From positions 1 to 42,655 of the forward strand of contig CACZWQ010000019.1 of the NCBI GenBank assembly GCA_902784855.1: a stretch of 42,655 nucleotides of DNA, read 5' to 3'. The notes beneath the pieces were generated by a model. That model was given only the letters and a program-made list of their open reading frames with translations, was not told where the DNA came from and ran no database searches. This stretch comes from an uncultured Ruminococcus sp. GTDB lineage: Bacteria > Bacillota > Clostridia > Oscillospirales > Acutalibacteraceae. Below are positions 17,977 through 28,022 of this stretch, piece by piece. Within the stretch, counting starts at the first letter, position 1; every line of letters starts with the position of its first letter. The position numbers were made by a program, and so were the translations under genes.

Positions 17977-18744
17977 TTACGATGCGTTTTTGATCTGCAA
18001 GCGGAGTCGGTCAGAGATCATGGCGATGAATTCGCTGTTGGTCGGCTTGCCGCGGTCATTGTGGATCGTGTAGCCGAAGTACGAATTCAGCACGTCGATG
18101 TCGCCGCGGTCCCATGCCACCTCGATGGCGTGGCGGATGGCGCGCTCCACACGGCTGCTGGTCGTCTCGTACTTCTTCGCCACGGCGGGGTAGAGCTGCT
18201 TGGTGACGGCGTTGATCATCTCGGGGTGCTCCACCGACATGATGATCGAGTCGCGCAGGTAGTGATAGCCCTTGATGTGCGCGGGCACGCCGATCTCGTG
18301 CAAAATCTCCGTCACCTTGACCTCCATCCCGAAGGCGTCGACGCTGATAGGCATACGCAGCAGCCGTTCGCTCTTCTTCATCATCAGGCGGATGTTCTCG
18401 CAGAGCTGTCCCACGTCGTAGGGCTTGAGCACAAAGTAGCTCGCGCCGCTGTTCATGATCTCGCGCTCGAGCACCGCACTGTGAAAGGCGGAGAAAACGA
18501 TAAAGAGAGGCAGCCTGCAATTTTGTCGTTTTATGCTGCGCATGACGCCGATCGCGTCAAGCCGCGTCATAAAGGACTCCATCAGCACCACATCGGGCTG
18601 CTCCTGCATGATGCGGCTGCAAAGCTCCTCGCCGTCCTTGGAGCAGAATGCGACGGAAATATTAAAATTTTGAAACTTTTCAAGTGCCTCTCTGTCAAAT
18701 TCGGCAGCGTCCTCGGTTATCATCAGTTTAATGCTAGTGTCCAT
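17977..18744 (-). CDS. spo0A: Sporulation master regulator Spo0A with Glu at the phosphoacceptor site
   Basis: Response regulator that switches on sporulation. The 255-residue protein has a receiver domain (about 1-125) and the highly conserved DNA-binding domain ([37 protein letters not shown]), which identifies it firmly. In the receiver, position 56, the Asp phosphorylated in B. subtilis, is Glu (codon GAG, in the context [12 protein letters not shown]). The acidic pocket reads Glu11-Asp12, the conserved Thr is Ser85, and the Lys is kept (Lys107 in VLKPYD). The invariant Pro after the site is Thr. So the fold is kept but the phosphorylation site is not standard. It follows spoIVB on the same strand, as in Bacillus. 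Confidence 0.96.
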   Translation of the reverse strand: MDTSIKLMITEDAAEFDREALEKFQNFNISVAFCSKDGEELCSRIMQEQPDVVLMESFMTRLDAIGVMRSIKRQNCRLPLFIVFSAFHSAVLEREIMNSGASYFVLKPYDVGQLCENIRLMMKKSERLLRMPISVDAFGMEVKVTEILHEIGVPAHIKGYHYLRDSIIMSVEHPEMINAVTKQLYPAVAKKYETTSSRVERAIRHAIEVAWDRGDIDVLNSYFGYTIHNDRGKPTNSEFIAMISDRLRLQIKNAS

Positions 18745-18778
18745 GTTCAGTCTCCCATCAAATTTTTATTGTGAGATA

Positions 18779-18807
18779 ATCTTACCATAAAATGGTAATC
18801 TTGGCAA
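18779..18807 (-). promoter_or_regulatory. SigA-type promoter of spo0A
   Basis: On the - strand TTGCCA and TAAGAT are 17 bp apart, within a small palindrome (TACCAT-AAA-ATGGTA). A perfect core 0A box (TGTCGAA) occurs about 100 bp further upstream at 18905-18911, inside the end of spoIVB. This could allow self-control, but a 7-bp word can occur by chance. Confidence 0.6.
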
Positions 18808-18891
18808 TAGTTTCCAAGAAAATTTTTGAAAAAATCTTGAACTTTTTTTACTGCAAATGACTGAAATGACAATAAAACGCCATATATTGTG

Positions 18892-20091
18892 TTATCTCTG
18901 ATAATTCGACACCATATTTTGCGCTGTTATCCCATACCCCTCATGGGGGCTGTTGACGAACACATGGGTCACCGCACCTGCCAGCTTGCCGTCCTGTACC
19001 ACGGGGCTGCCGCTCATGCCCTGCACGATACCGCCGCATTCCGACAGCAGTCTCCGATCTGTAACCTTTATGACAAAATTTTCATTTGATTGCGCGTCCG
19101 TGTTGCAGATATTTGTGATCTCCGCCGAAAAACAGGCACATTCATCGCCCGCAACGGTCGTATAGATCTGCGCTTCTCCCACATGGAGCGCGTCGTTTTC
19201 CGCGATCTCCAGTGTGACGCCGCTTTGGAGATTTTTGTCGTTTGTTGTCCCATAAATGCCGCAATGGGTGTTTTTTGTCAGTTTTCCGAGGGTCTGACCG
19301 GTCAGATAGCCGTTCAGGCTGCCCGCGACGCCCGCGCTGCTCTTGCTGACGGAGCGCACGCCCGCGCGCACCACCTCGGCACTGCCCAGCGGCATCAGGG
19401 CGGCGGTGTCCTTGTCACAGATGCCGTGACCCAGCGCCGCGAATACCTGCTGCTCGGGGTCGTAGTAGGTCACGGTGCCGATCCCCGCGCAGCTGTCGCG
19501 CACCCATGCGCCCAGCAGATAGACGCCGACGGTGTTTTTGCGCGGCGTCACGGTCTTGACCAGCTCTTTGCCGTTTCGTTCGATCGTGAAGCGGATGGGC
19601 TGTCCGCCGCATCCGAAGGTTTTCTGCTGCAGCGCTTCGTTGGTGCTGACCGCTTCGCCGTTGACCTTCTTGATCACGTCGCCTTCCTTCAAGCCGCCGT
19701 CCCGCGCGGGGTTGACATAGCGCCCGTCGCTGAAAAAGTCCTCCAGCTCCACCACCATGACGCCGTCGGAGAAGAATCTGACGCCGAAGGGCTCGCCGCC
19801 CATCACAACCTTTTTGGCGTGCGTCCGCGCCGCGGCAGGCGCAGGGGAGACGGCGAGCGCAGTCATCAGCGCGACGGCAACAGTCGCTGCCTTGACTCGG
19901 AAACGCAAAGCCGTTTGTCTACACCGTTTTTTTGATTTTACGATCTTACTGCCGTTTGAACAGGCGGGCGGAAGTGTCCACCGACACGAGTGCGTTGTTC
20001 TAACAAACGTATGACCCCGCCGTTGCAGACATTTTCCTATCTCACTATCGTTTGAATAGGCGGGCGAGAGTGTCCACCGACACTTTTTCAC
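18892..20091 (-). CDS. spoIVB: SpoIVB serine peptidase (stage IV sporulation)
   Basis: Forespore-secreted PDZ-serine protease that starts pro-SigK processing by cutting SpoIVFA. After a membrane-anchor segment (about residues 66-90) come a PDZ domain (GGLKEGDVIKKVNGEAV) and the SpoIVB peptidase domain with the His in AALGHGICD and the nucleophile in GMSGSPVVQDG. The GTG start has AAAGGAAG 10 bases upstream. The first 65 residues are unusual: an in-frame 32-residue-period repeat (CRWTL at residues 4 and 36) encoded by a duplicated hairpin sequence. Family members normally begin only 10-20 residues before the anchor, so a later start cannot be fully excluded. No terminator was seen before spo0A. 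Confidence 0.93.
   Translation of the reverse strand: MKKCRWTLSPAYSNDSEIGKCLQRRGHTFVRTTHSCRWTLPPACSNGSKIVKSKKRCRQTALRFRVKAATVAVALMTALAVSPAPAAARTHAKKVVMGGEPFGVRFFSDGVMVVELEDFFSDGRYVNPARDGGLKEGDVIKKVNGEAVSTNEALQQKTFGCGGQPIRFTIERNGKELVKTVTPRKNTVGVYLLGAWVRDSCAGIGTVTYYDPEQQVFAALGHGICDKDTAALMPLGSAEVVRAGVRSVSKSSAGVAGSLNGYLTGQTLGKLTKNTHCGIYGTTNDKNLQSGVTLEIAENDALHVGEAQIYTTVAGDECACFSAEITNICNTDAQSNENFVIKVTDRRLLSECGGIVQGMSGSPVVQDGKLAGAVTHVFVNSPHEGYGITAQNMVSNYQR
19943..20083 (-). repeat. Two 45-bp direct repeats, 96 bp apart, in the 5' end of spoIVB
   Basis: Copies at 19943-19987 and 20039-20083 agree at 39 of 45 bases, and all six differences are transitions. Each contains the hairpin AGTGTC-CACC-GACAC(T). 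The 96-bp period is exactly 32 codons, so the reading frame of spoIVB is kept. The sequence resembles an intergenic palindromic element that has become coding. Confidence 0.85.
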
Positions 20092-20122
20092 AAAAAAATC
20101 ACTTCCTTTCTGTTGCCTTTCT

Positions 20123-20152
20123 TATTGTTTCCGTTTATAATAAGAAATAAGG
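20123..20152 (-). promoter_or_regulatory. Candidate SigF/SigG-type promoter of spoIVB
   Basis: On the - strand, GGAAACAATA fits the forespore -10 pattern GGNRANANTW at every position. CCTTA, 15 bp upstream, fits GYWTA at four of five. Predicted initiation is just before the ribosome site. spoIVB is forespore-transcribed in B. subtilis, so the assignment is biologically sensible. Confidence 0.55.
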
Positions 20153-20301
20153 CGATTTTTTTTATTACGAAAACTGTTGGAAACACAACCGCCGTTTTGC
20201 CCGCCATTCGGCGAAATCTGTGAGTATTTTCATCGTCTGACATTTTTTTATCAAATTTTCGAGATCACGCCGGCTCTTTCGCCGGCACTATTGAGGTCAT
20301 T

Positions 20302-22540
20302 ATGCAGGAAAACCAAACCGAATTGCGCGGACTTTCCTCCGAAGAGGTCAGGGCGCGCGTCGAGGCGGGCAAGGTCAACACCGCCTCGACTGTCAAAACC
20401 AAATCCGTCAGGCGCATTTTCTACGACAACATCTGTACGGTGTTCAATTTGATCAACGTCCTCCTGTTCGTCGCGCTGCTGCTCGTCGGCTCCTACAAGA
20501 ACATGCTGTTCATCGGCGTGGTGGTGCTCAACAGCATCATCGGCATCGTGCAGGAGATCCGCTCCAAAAAGAGCGTCGACACGCTGACCATCCTCACCGA
20601 GAGCAAGCTCGACGTGCTGCGCGACGGCAAGACCGTGCATCTCTCGAAGGACGAGCTGGTGCTCGACGATGTGATCGTCCTCTCGCGCGGCAATCAGGTG
20701 CCCGCCGACTGCGTGCTGGTGCAGGGCGCCTGCAAGGCGAATGAGAGCCTTTTGACGGGCGAGTCCAATCTGATCGAAAAGCGCGCGGGCGACGAGCTGC
20801 TGTCGGGCAGCTTCATCGCCGCCGGCACCTGCTACTGCCGCGTCAACCGCGTCGGCGCCGACAGCTACGCCGCCAAGATCAACAACGAGGCGCGCTACAT
20901 CAAAAAGAACAACTCGCAAATTTTGAAATCCTTCAAATTCATCATCAATATCTGCACGGCGATCATCGTCCCCGTGGGCGCGCTGCTCTTTTGCAGCAGC
21001 TATTTCTTCCGCGGCAACACCATGCAGGACAGCGTCGTCTCCACCGTGGGTGCGCTGGTGGGCATGATCCCGGCGGGCATGATCCTGCTGACCGGCTCGG
21101 TGCTGGCGGTGTCGGTCATCCGCCTGTCGCGCAAGAAGGTGCTCGTCAACGAGATGTACTGCATCGAGACCCTCGCCCGCGTCGACGTCATCTGCCTTGA
21201 CAAGACGGGCACGCTGACGGCGGACAAGATGAACGTCCATCAGGTCATCAACCTCAACACCAACGACGACAAGATCAAGACGGCGCTCGCTTCCGTCGTC
21301 GCCGCCTCCGACGAGATCAACGCCACGCTGCAGGCGGTCAGCGACTACACGCAGGGTATCACGCCGGTCGAGTGCACGCACTTTGTGCCGTTTTCGTCCG
21401 AGACCAAGTGGTCGGGCGGCAGCTTTGCCAACGGCAAGACCTACATCATGGGCGCGGCGGAATTCGTTTTTTCCGATAAAGAAAAATATCCCGAGATATA
21501 CGAGAACATCAACCGCATCACCGAGACCGTGCGCATCCTCGTGCTCGGCTCGTCCGACCTGCCCGTCGGCAGCGGGATCCCTGCCGATCTGCACCCGATG
21601 GCGCTGATTTTGATCAAGGATCAGCTGCGCGACAACGTCTGCGAGACGGTCGATTACTTCAAGGAGCAGGGCGTGACGCTCAAGGTGATTTCGGGCGACA
21701 GCGTCAAGACCGTCAAGAACATCGCGCTGGATACGGGCATCGCGGGCGCGGAGCACGCGGTGGACATGACGACCGTCAAGACCGACGAACAGCTCGAGGA
21801 GGTCGCCGAGCGCTGCAACGTGTTCGGCAGGGTCACGCCGGCGCTCGGTGGCGATGGCTTCGGGCAGCGAGGCGGCGCGCAACGTGTCGCAGATCGTGCT
21901 CGTCAACAACGACTTTGCCGCGATGCCGCACGTCGTCGCGGAGGGCAGGCGCACCATCAACAACATCGAGCGCAGCTCGTCGCTGTATCTGGTCAAAACG
22001 ATCTACTCTATTTTGCTGGCGGTATTCTTCATCTTCTCGCACCTGCGCTATCCGTTCCAGCCCATCCAGCTCACGCTCATCAGTTCGCTGACCGTGGCGT
22101 TCCCGTCCTTCGTGCTGGCGCTGCAGCCGAACAAGAACATCGTGCGCGGCAACTTCACCTTCAATATCATCGCGCGCGCCGCGCCCGCGGCGATCTGCGT
22201 CGTGCTCAACGTGGTGCTCACGGCGGCACTGAGCAATCTGTTCGGCATTTCGCAGCAGGAGCTGTCGACCATCGCGGTCGGCGTGACCGCCCTGATCTGC
22301 CTGATGCTGATCGTCAGGCTGTCCGTCCCGTTCAACGCCCTGCGCGGCGCCATGCTCGGCGTCAGCGTCGGCGGTATCGCGATCGCCGTGATCTTCTTTC
22401 ACAAATTCTTCATGCTCGCCCCGCTGCATTTCGGCGCGGTGATCATGCTGGCGGTGTGCGCGTCGCTGGCGGCGCTGCTGTTCAACGTGCTCTACAACAT
22501 CGCCGACCGCTATATCGAGACATTCAAGAGGAAAAAGTGA
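20302..22540 (+). pseudogene. P-type cation ATPase broken by an internal deletion and frameshift
   Basis: The first part (about 512 codons, to about 21838) has the actuator motif LLTGES, the membrane helices, the phosphorylation site DKTGTLT and the start of the nucleotide domain, ending CNVFGRVTP. The frame then changes, and the rest (SVAMASGSEAARNVSQ, then six hydrophobic helices to 22540) continues one frame over. Comparison with the family shows that the segment between, about 35-40 residues including the essential Mg-binding hinge GDGxND, is missing. The first frame runs on as nonsense to 22548. The product should be inactive even if made in two pieces. An assembly error across short GC-rich repeats is an alternative. 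A GCCGGC hairpin lies at 20269-20286 just before the start. Confidence 0.85.
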
Positions 22541-22544
22541 TACT

Positions 22545-23873
22545 TTGAATATACAAATCGAACCGAAAGCCAACCAAATCATCCATCTCCTGCAGCAGCA
22601 CGGCTTTGCGGCGTATGCCGTCGGCGGCTGTGTGCGCAACGCCCTGATGGGGCTGGAGCCGCACGACTGGGACGTCTGCACCGACGCGAAGCCCGATGCG
22701 CTGCGCGCGGTGTTCGGCGGCTATGAGACCCACGACTACGGGCTGAAGCACGGCACGCTGGTGGTGATGGTGGACGGCGAGCCGTTTGAGGTGACCACCT
22801 ACCGCATCGACGGGGTCTATGCCGACAGCCGCCGCCCCGAGAGCGTGACCTTCACCGACGATCTCACGCGCGACCTGTCGCGCCGCGACTTCACGGTCAA
22901 CGCCATGGCGTACAACGACGAGAGGGGTTTGCAGGACCCCTTCGGTGGTGCTGAGGATCTGCGGCGCGGCGTGCTGCGCTGCGTCGGCGTTCCCGATGAC
23001 CGCTTCCGCGAGGACGCCCTGCGCATTCTGCGCGGCGTGCGTTTTGCCGCCGTTTACGGCTTTCAGGCGGAGCGGGAGACGGCGCAGGCACTGCACCGCA
23101 ACGCGCGCCTGCTCGACCGGATCGCCCGCGAGCGCGTGCGCGAGGAGCTGCTGGGCATGCTCTGCGGCGCGCAGGTGACGCAGGCGCTCGATGAATTCCG
23201 CGACGTGATCGCGGCGGTCATCCCCGAGCTTGCCGAGACCTTCGGCGTCAGGCAAGTCAACAAACACCACTGCTGCGACGTCTGGGGGCATATCATCCGC
23301 TCGGTCGGCGCGGTCGAAGCGGAGCCGCTGCTGCGGATGACGATGCTGCTGCACGACATCGGCAAGCCGCGTGCGCGCACGACGGATGCCGACGGCGTCA
23401 ACCACTTCAAGGGACACCAGCAGATCAGCGCCGCGCTGGCGGAGCCGATTTTGCGGCGGCTGCGCTGCCCGAACCGGTTCACCGAGGATTGCCTGCAATT
23501 GATCCTGTGGCACGATTTCCGCTTTGACGGCAGCACCCGTCAGGTCAAGCGCGTGCTGCAACAGCTCGGCGAAGTGCAGATGCGCCGCCTGTTTCAGGTG
23601 CAGCGCGCGGATATCGCCGCCCAGTCGGATTACCGCCGCGCGGAAAAGCTGGCGTCGGTGGCGCTGGCGCAGCAGCAGACGGAAGAGATTCTCGCCGAAC
23701 ATCCATGCCTGTCGCTCAAAGACCTCGCCGTCAACGGCAGCGACCTGAAACAGCTGGGCTATCCCGACGGCAGGATCATCGGCGACACGCTCCGAACACT
23801 GCTGGACGCGGTCATCGACGAGCGGGTCGAAAACACAAGAGAGAGCCTGCTGCATTTCTTGCAGACGAAATAA
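22545..23873 (+). CDS. cca: CCA tRNA nucleotidyltransferase with HD domain
   Basis: Adds or repairs the 3' CCA of tRNAs. The 442-residue product has the class II nucleotidyltransferase head (AVGGCVRNALMG and the DxD-type DWDVCTD), the RRDFTVNAMAY and RILRGVRFAA segments that bind the incoming nucleotide, and an HD phosphohydrolase-like domain (LLHDIGKP near residue 267). The start is TTG, 5 bp after the ATPase remnant ends; GAGG lies 13 bases upstream, somewhat far. Because no promoter was seen in front, it is probably transcribed with the broken ATPase gene. Closed by a strong terminator. Confidence 0.92.
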   Translation: MNIQIEPKANQIIHLLQQHGFAAYAVGGCVRNALMGLEPHDWDVCTDAKPDALRAVFGGYETHDYGLKHGTLVVMVDGEPFEVTTYRIDGVYADSRRPESVTFTDDLTRDLSRRDFTVNAMAYNDERGLQDPFGGAEDLRRGVLRCVGVPDDRFREDALRILRGVRFAAVYGFQAERETAQALHRNARLLDRIARERVREELLGMLCGAQVTQALDEFRDVIAAVIPELAETFGVRQVNKHHCCDVWGHIIRSVGAVEAEPLLRMTMLLHDIGKPRARTTDADGVNHFKGHQQISAALAEPILRRLRCPNRFTEDCLQLILWHDFRFDGSTRQVKRVLQQLGEVQMRRLFQVQRADIAAQSDYRRAEKLASVALAQQQTEEILAEHPCLSLKDLAVNGSDLKQLGYPDGRIIGDTLRTLLDAVIDERVENTRESLLHFLQTK

Positions 23874-23877
23874 ACAG

Positions 23878-23909
23878 AAGGGCTGCCGCGGGAAAGCGGC
23901 AGCCCTTTT
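23878..23909 (+). terminator. Intrinsic terminator of cca
   Basis: A 12-bp perfect stem (AAGGGCTGCCGC / GCGGCAGCCCTT) with loop GGGAAA and a T-run. Confidence 0.9.
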
Positions 23910-23930
23910 CGGTACAGTGTTATGTTATAA

Positions 23931-24037
23931 TTTACAGACGCGCAACGCCCGCGTGCCGCGGGAGTCAATCCGCGCGTGCAACGTTTGATAAAAAGGTTAG
24001 GTTTTTATCACGCGTTATAGTGCGGGCAAAATATGTT

Positions 24038-24055
<18 letters not shown>
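23931..24055. repeat. 87-bp segment flanked by 19-bp direct repeats at the malic enzyme 3' end
   Basis: TTTACAGACGCGCAACGCC occurs at 23931-23949 and again at 24037-24055, the second copy being the last codons and stop of the malic enzyme gene. Between them lie a perfect 9-bp hairpin (TGATAAAAA-GGTTAGG-TTTTTATCA, 23986-24010) and the 33-nt copy B (23995-24027) of the repeat also found at 68-100. The arrangement looks like a small insertion that duplicated the gene end. Confidence 0.7.
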
Positions 24056-25210
<1,155 letters not shown>

Positions 25211-25267
25211 ACAGTTTACTCCTTCTGATCAAGCGGTGATATCATGATAAAAATCGCAAAGAATGAT

Positions 25268-25296
25268 TTGACATTTTCCGCGATATGATTTAATAT
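25268..25296 (+). promoter_or_regulatory. Strong SigA-type promoter of rnpB
   Basis: Perfect TTGACA, 17 bp, TAATAT, placed so that transcription begins within a few bases of the first P1 pairing of the RNase P RNA. Confidence 0.88.
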
Positions 25297-25302
25297 AATA
25301 AT

Positions 25303-25657
25303 GCGAGTGCGCCGAACAGCCGCGAGCAGCGTCCGAAAGGGTCTGTGCGAGGAAAGTCCGGGCTTCACAGAGCGAAAATAACGGCTAACGGCCGCCGGGG
25401 GCGACCCCAGGGAAAGTGCAACAGAAAATAACCGCCCGGGTGCCGATGCACCTTGGTAAGGATGGAAAGGCGAGGTAAGAGCTCACCGGAGGGCGGGAGA
25501 CCGCTCTGCCGTGTAAACCCTATTTGAAGCAACACCGTGGAGGGACAAAAAGCGCTTGCTCGGCGCGTCCCGAGGAGGTGGCATCGAGCGGTCGGGGCAA
25601 CCTGCCGCCAAGATAGATGGCTGTTCAAGACAGAACCCGGCTTACAGACGCAGTCGC
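25303..25657 (+). ncRNA. rnpB: RNase P RNA, bacterial type A
   Basis: Catalytic RNA that removes 5' leaders from pre-tRNAs. Universally conserved segments are present in order: GAGGAAAGTCCGGGCT near the 5' end, ACAGAAAATAACCGCC, then GGTAAGGATGGAAAGG with GGTAAGAGCTCACC, AGATAGATGGC and finally ACAGAACCCGGCTTA. The ends pair as helix P1 (GCGAGTGC with GCAGTCGC, one mismatch). Length about 355 nt. The type A call rests on this layout and was not folded in full. Small open frames inside it are not genes. Confidence 0.95.
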
Positions 25658-25661
25658 GAAA

Positions 25662-25695
25662 AAACGAGGAAATGATTTCGGTCATTTCCTCGTTT
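25662..25695. terminator. Bidirectional terminator between rnpB and the zinc-ribbon gene
   Basis: A 14-bp perfect stem (AAACGAGGAAATGA / TCATTTCCTCGTTT). The T-tract is weak on the + side but TTTTTT follows on the - side, so it suits the - strand gene best. Confidence 0.75.
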
Positions 25696-25712
25696 GCCAT
25701 TGTAAGCAGGAA

Positions 25713-26276
25713 TTATTTATTCAGCGCCGCGTAGATTTTATCCATCAGCATCTCGACCCACGGAATCTGACCGATCAAAAGCAGCTTGTTCTTCTTGCCG
25801 GTAGCGGCGTTCACGATACCGATGATCGCGAGCACGCAGAGGAAGATGGTGCCGGCGGAGAAGATGAAGGTGAAGATATTGGTGGCAACGCTGTTCTCGT
25901 AGTAATAACCGCGGAGCAGGCTGTAGCTCAGCTCACCGGGGAAGATCGCCCTGATGATCGCCAAAAAGATCGCCTGAAGGATCTGATAGGCGATCATGAC
26001 CGCGCAGAGGGTCGCGCCCTGCTTGACGTGGAACTTGCAGTACGCGGAAGTCTTTCTCGCAAAGAGCGGGACGAGCAGCAGCAGACCGCAGTAGGCAAGC
26101 CATGCGATACCTCTGTTCGCCTGTACATCGGCAGCTTCGTCCATCACAACGGGCTGAACGGGAGCCGCTTCGGGAGCAGCCGCAGATGCCGCGTCATTGT
26201 TGGCGGGGGTGCCGCAGGAGGGGCAGAAGCCGGCGTCGTCGTTGAGTTGTTGTCCGCAGTTCTTACAGAATTTCAT
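25713..26276 (-). CDS. Zinc-ribbon membrane protein
   Basis: The 187-residue protein starts with a four-cysteine zinc ribbon (CKNCG at about 4-8, CPSCG at about 18-22), followed by an Ala/Pro-rich linker. It then has about four hydrophobic helices with the central FHVKQG turn, similar to DUF4870-type proteins (FHxxQ between helices). No enzymatic motif is present. Proteins of this build are common in gut clostridia and their function is unknown. It is monocistronic, with its own promoter and terminator. Confidence 0.8.
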   Translation of the reverse strand: MKFCKNCGQQLNDDAGFCPSCGTPANNDAASAAAPEAAPVQPVVMDEAADVQANRGIAWLAYCGLLLLVPLFARKTSAYCKFHVKQGATLCAVMIAYQILQAIFLAIIRAIFPGELSYSLLRGYYYENSVATNIFTFIFSAGTIFLCVLAIIGIVNAATGKKNKLLLIGQIPWVEMLMDKIYAALNK

Positions 26277-26350
26277 AGATAATCTCCTTTACCTTTGTAC
26301 TCCCTCGTGACAGTTCAGAGAGAGGAAGAATAAGTGTTTTTTGCAAAACT

Positions 26351-26379
26351 ATTGTAGCAAAAAAGGATGGAAAAGTAAA
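26351..26379 (-). promoter_or_regulatory. Extended -10 promoter of the zinc-ribbon gene
   Basis: On the - strand TTTACT, 17 bp and TGC-TACAAT (extended -10). The leader to the start is about 65 nt; nothing else is recognised in it. Confidence 0.65.
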
Positions 26380-26432
26380 TACATATTATTGACAAGAAAA
26401 CAGAAACAATCCTCTTTTTTTTCGTAATAAAA

Positions 26433-28022
26433 TCACGCGCCCGCCTCACAGCAGCGGCATGCCGTGCGGATGCCGTCGGTCGCGGCGGAGATGATGCCGC
26501 CCGCGTAGCCGGCGCCCTCGCCGCAGGGGTACAGCCCGCATAGTCCGACCGACTGCAGGGTCTCGGGGTCGCGCATGATGCGCACGGGCGAGGAGGAGCG
26601 GGTCTCGACGCCGGTCAGCACCGCGTCGCCGTCGTCGAAGCCGACAAGCTTTTTGCCCATGGCGACGATCGCCTCCGCCATGCTGTCGCAGATCTCGCCG
26701 GGCAGGCAGACCCGCAGGCTGCCCGGTGTATAGGCGGGGGAGATGCTCGGCAGCACCGCGCCGAGGCGGGTGCTCGGGCGGTTCTCCAAAAAGTCCGCCA
26801 CGCGCTGCACGGGAGAGGAGAAGCTGCCGCCGCCCGCCGAAAAGGCGGCTTCCTCCAGTCGGCGCTGGTAATACATGCCGCCCAGCGGGCTGTCGTTCGG
26901 ATAATCTTCAGGGCTGACGCCGACCAGCAGCGCCGCGTTGGAATTCTGCGCGTCGCGGGCGAATTCGCTCATGCCGTTGGTGCACAGCCTGCCGCGCTCG
27001 CTGGACGCGTTGACCACCCTGCCGCCCGGGCACATGCAGAAGGTATAGGCGCCCCTGCCGTTTTTCGTCTGCACGTTCATCTTATAGGGCGCCGCGCCGA
27101 GCGCCTTGTGACCCGCCGCTGCGCCGTACTGGGCGCGGTCGATCATCTCGCGCGGGTGCTCGATGCGCGCGCCGACCGAAAAGGGCTTCGGCTCCATCGG
27201 CAGGTGCAGATCATTGAGCATTTCAAAGGTGTCGCGGGCGCTGTGACCGATGGCGAGGAGCACCACGTCGGTCTCGATGACCTCCGTCTTGCCGCCGCGC
27301 TCCGTCACCGCCGCGCAGACCCTGCCGTCCTTGGTACGCAGCCCGACGAGCTTGGTTTCGAACAGCACCCTGCCGCCGAGGCGGATGATGTGCTCGCGGA
27401 TATTTTTGACGGTCGGGCGCAGCCGGTCGGTGCCGATGTGCGGCTTGGCGTTCCATAGGATCTCCTCGGGCGCGCCGTGGGCGACGAACTGCTCCAGCAC
27501 CCAGCGCTGGCGGACGTCCTTGGTGCCCGTGTTGAGCTTGCCGTCCGAAAAGGCGCCCGCGCCGCCCTCGCCGAACTGGACGTTCGAGCCTTCATCCAGT
27601 ATGCCGTCCGTCCAGAAGCGGTGCACATCGGCGGTGCGGCGGTCGACGTCCCTGCCGCGCTCGATGACGATGGGGCGCGCGCCGCTTTCGGCGAGCACGA
27701 GAGACGCGAACATCCCCGCAGGTCCGAAGCCGACGACGACGGGAGACGCGCCGCCGCGCCATTTCGGCGGCGTGAAGCGGTAGGGCGTGACCTTGACGGC
27801 GTTTTTATTCCTTTTCAGAAGATTATTTTCGTTGACGGCGACCGTCACGTCGAGGGTGCAGGTGAAATGCAGCTGTTCCTTCTTGCGCGCGTCTACCGCG
27901 CGGCGGTACAGGCTGACGGTTTGCAGCGCCCGGCTGTCGAGGCGCAGCGCCTTCGCCGCTGCCTGACGGAGCGTTTGGTCGTCGTAGTCGAGGGGGATTT
28001 TGATGTTGTTCAGTCGGATCAT
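26433..28022 (-). CDS. FAD-dependent dehydrogenase, COG2509 type
   Basis: A 529-residue flavoprotein of the uncharacterised FAD-dependent dehydrogenase group (COG2509). A 90-residue N-terminal domain (LDSRALQTVSLYRRAVDAR) precedes the FAD-binding loop VVGFGPAGMFA. Further on are EGGAGAFSDGKLNTG, a mid-region CMCPGG, and a C-terminal second FAD segment YPCGEGAGYAGGI. The substrate is unknown. It overlaps the preceding flavoprotein gene by 4 bp, so the two are translationally coupled and may act in the same process. Confidence 0.85.
   Translation of the reverse strand: MIRLNNIKIPLDYDDQTLRQAAAKALRLDSRALQTVSLYRRAVDARKKEQLHFTCTLDVTVAVNENNLLKRNKNAVKVTPYRFTPPKWRGGASPVVVGFGPAGMFASLVLAESGARPIVIERGRDVDRRTADVHRFWTDGILDEGSNVQFGEGGAGAFSDGKLNTGTKDVRQRWVLEQFVAHGAPEEILWNAKPHIGTDRLRPTVKNIREHIIRLGGRVLFETKLVGLRTKDGRVCAAVTERGGKTEVIETDVVLLAIGHSARDTFEMLNDLHLPMEPKPFSVGARIEHPREMIDRAQYGAAAGHKALGAAPYKMNVQTKNGRGAYTFCMCPGGRVVNASSERGRLCTNGMSEFARDAQNSNAALLVGVSPEDYPNDSPLGGMYYQRRLEEAAFSAGGGSFSSPVQRVADFLENRPSTRLGAVLPSISPAYTPGSLRVCLPGEICDSMAEAIVAMGKKLVGFDDGDAVLTGVETRSSSPVRIMRDPETLQSVGLCGLYPCGEGAGYAGGIISAATDGIRTACRCCEAGA

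Noticed and set aside
20251-21996. 581-codon open frame on the - strand
   Set aside because: Antisense shadow of the P-type ATPase gene, whose + strand motifs (TGES, DKTGTLT) are clear.
25365-25734. Open frames inside the RNase P RNA gene
   Set aside because: The region is a structural RNA with all conserved rnpB segments; the frames have no supported ribosome sites.
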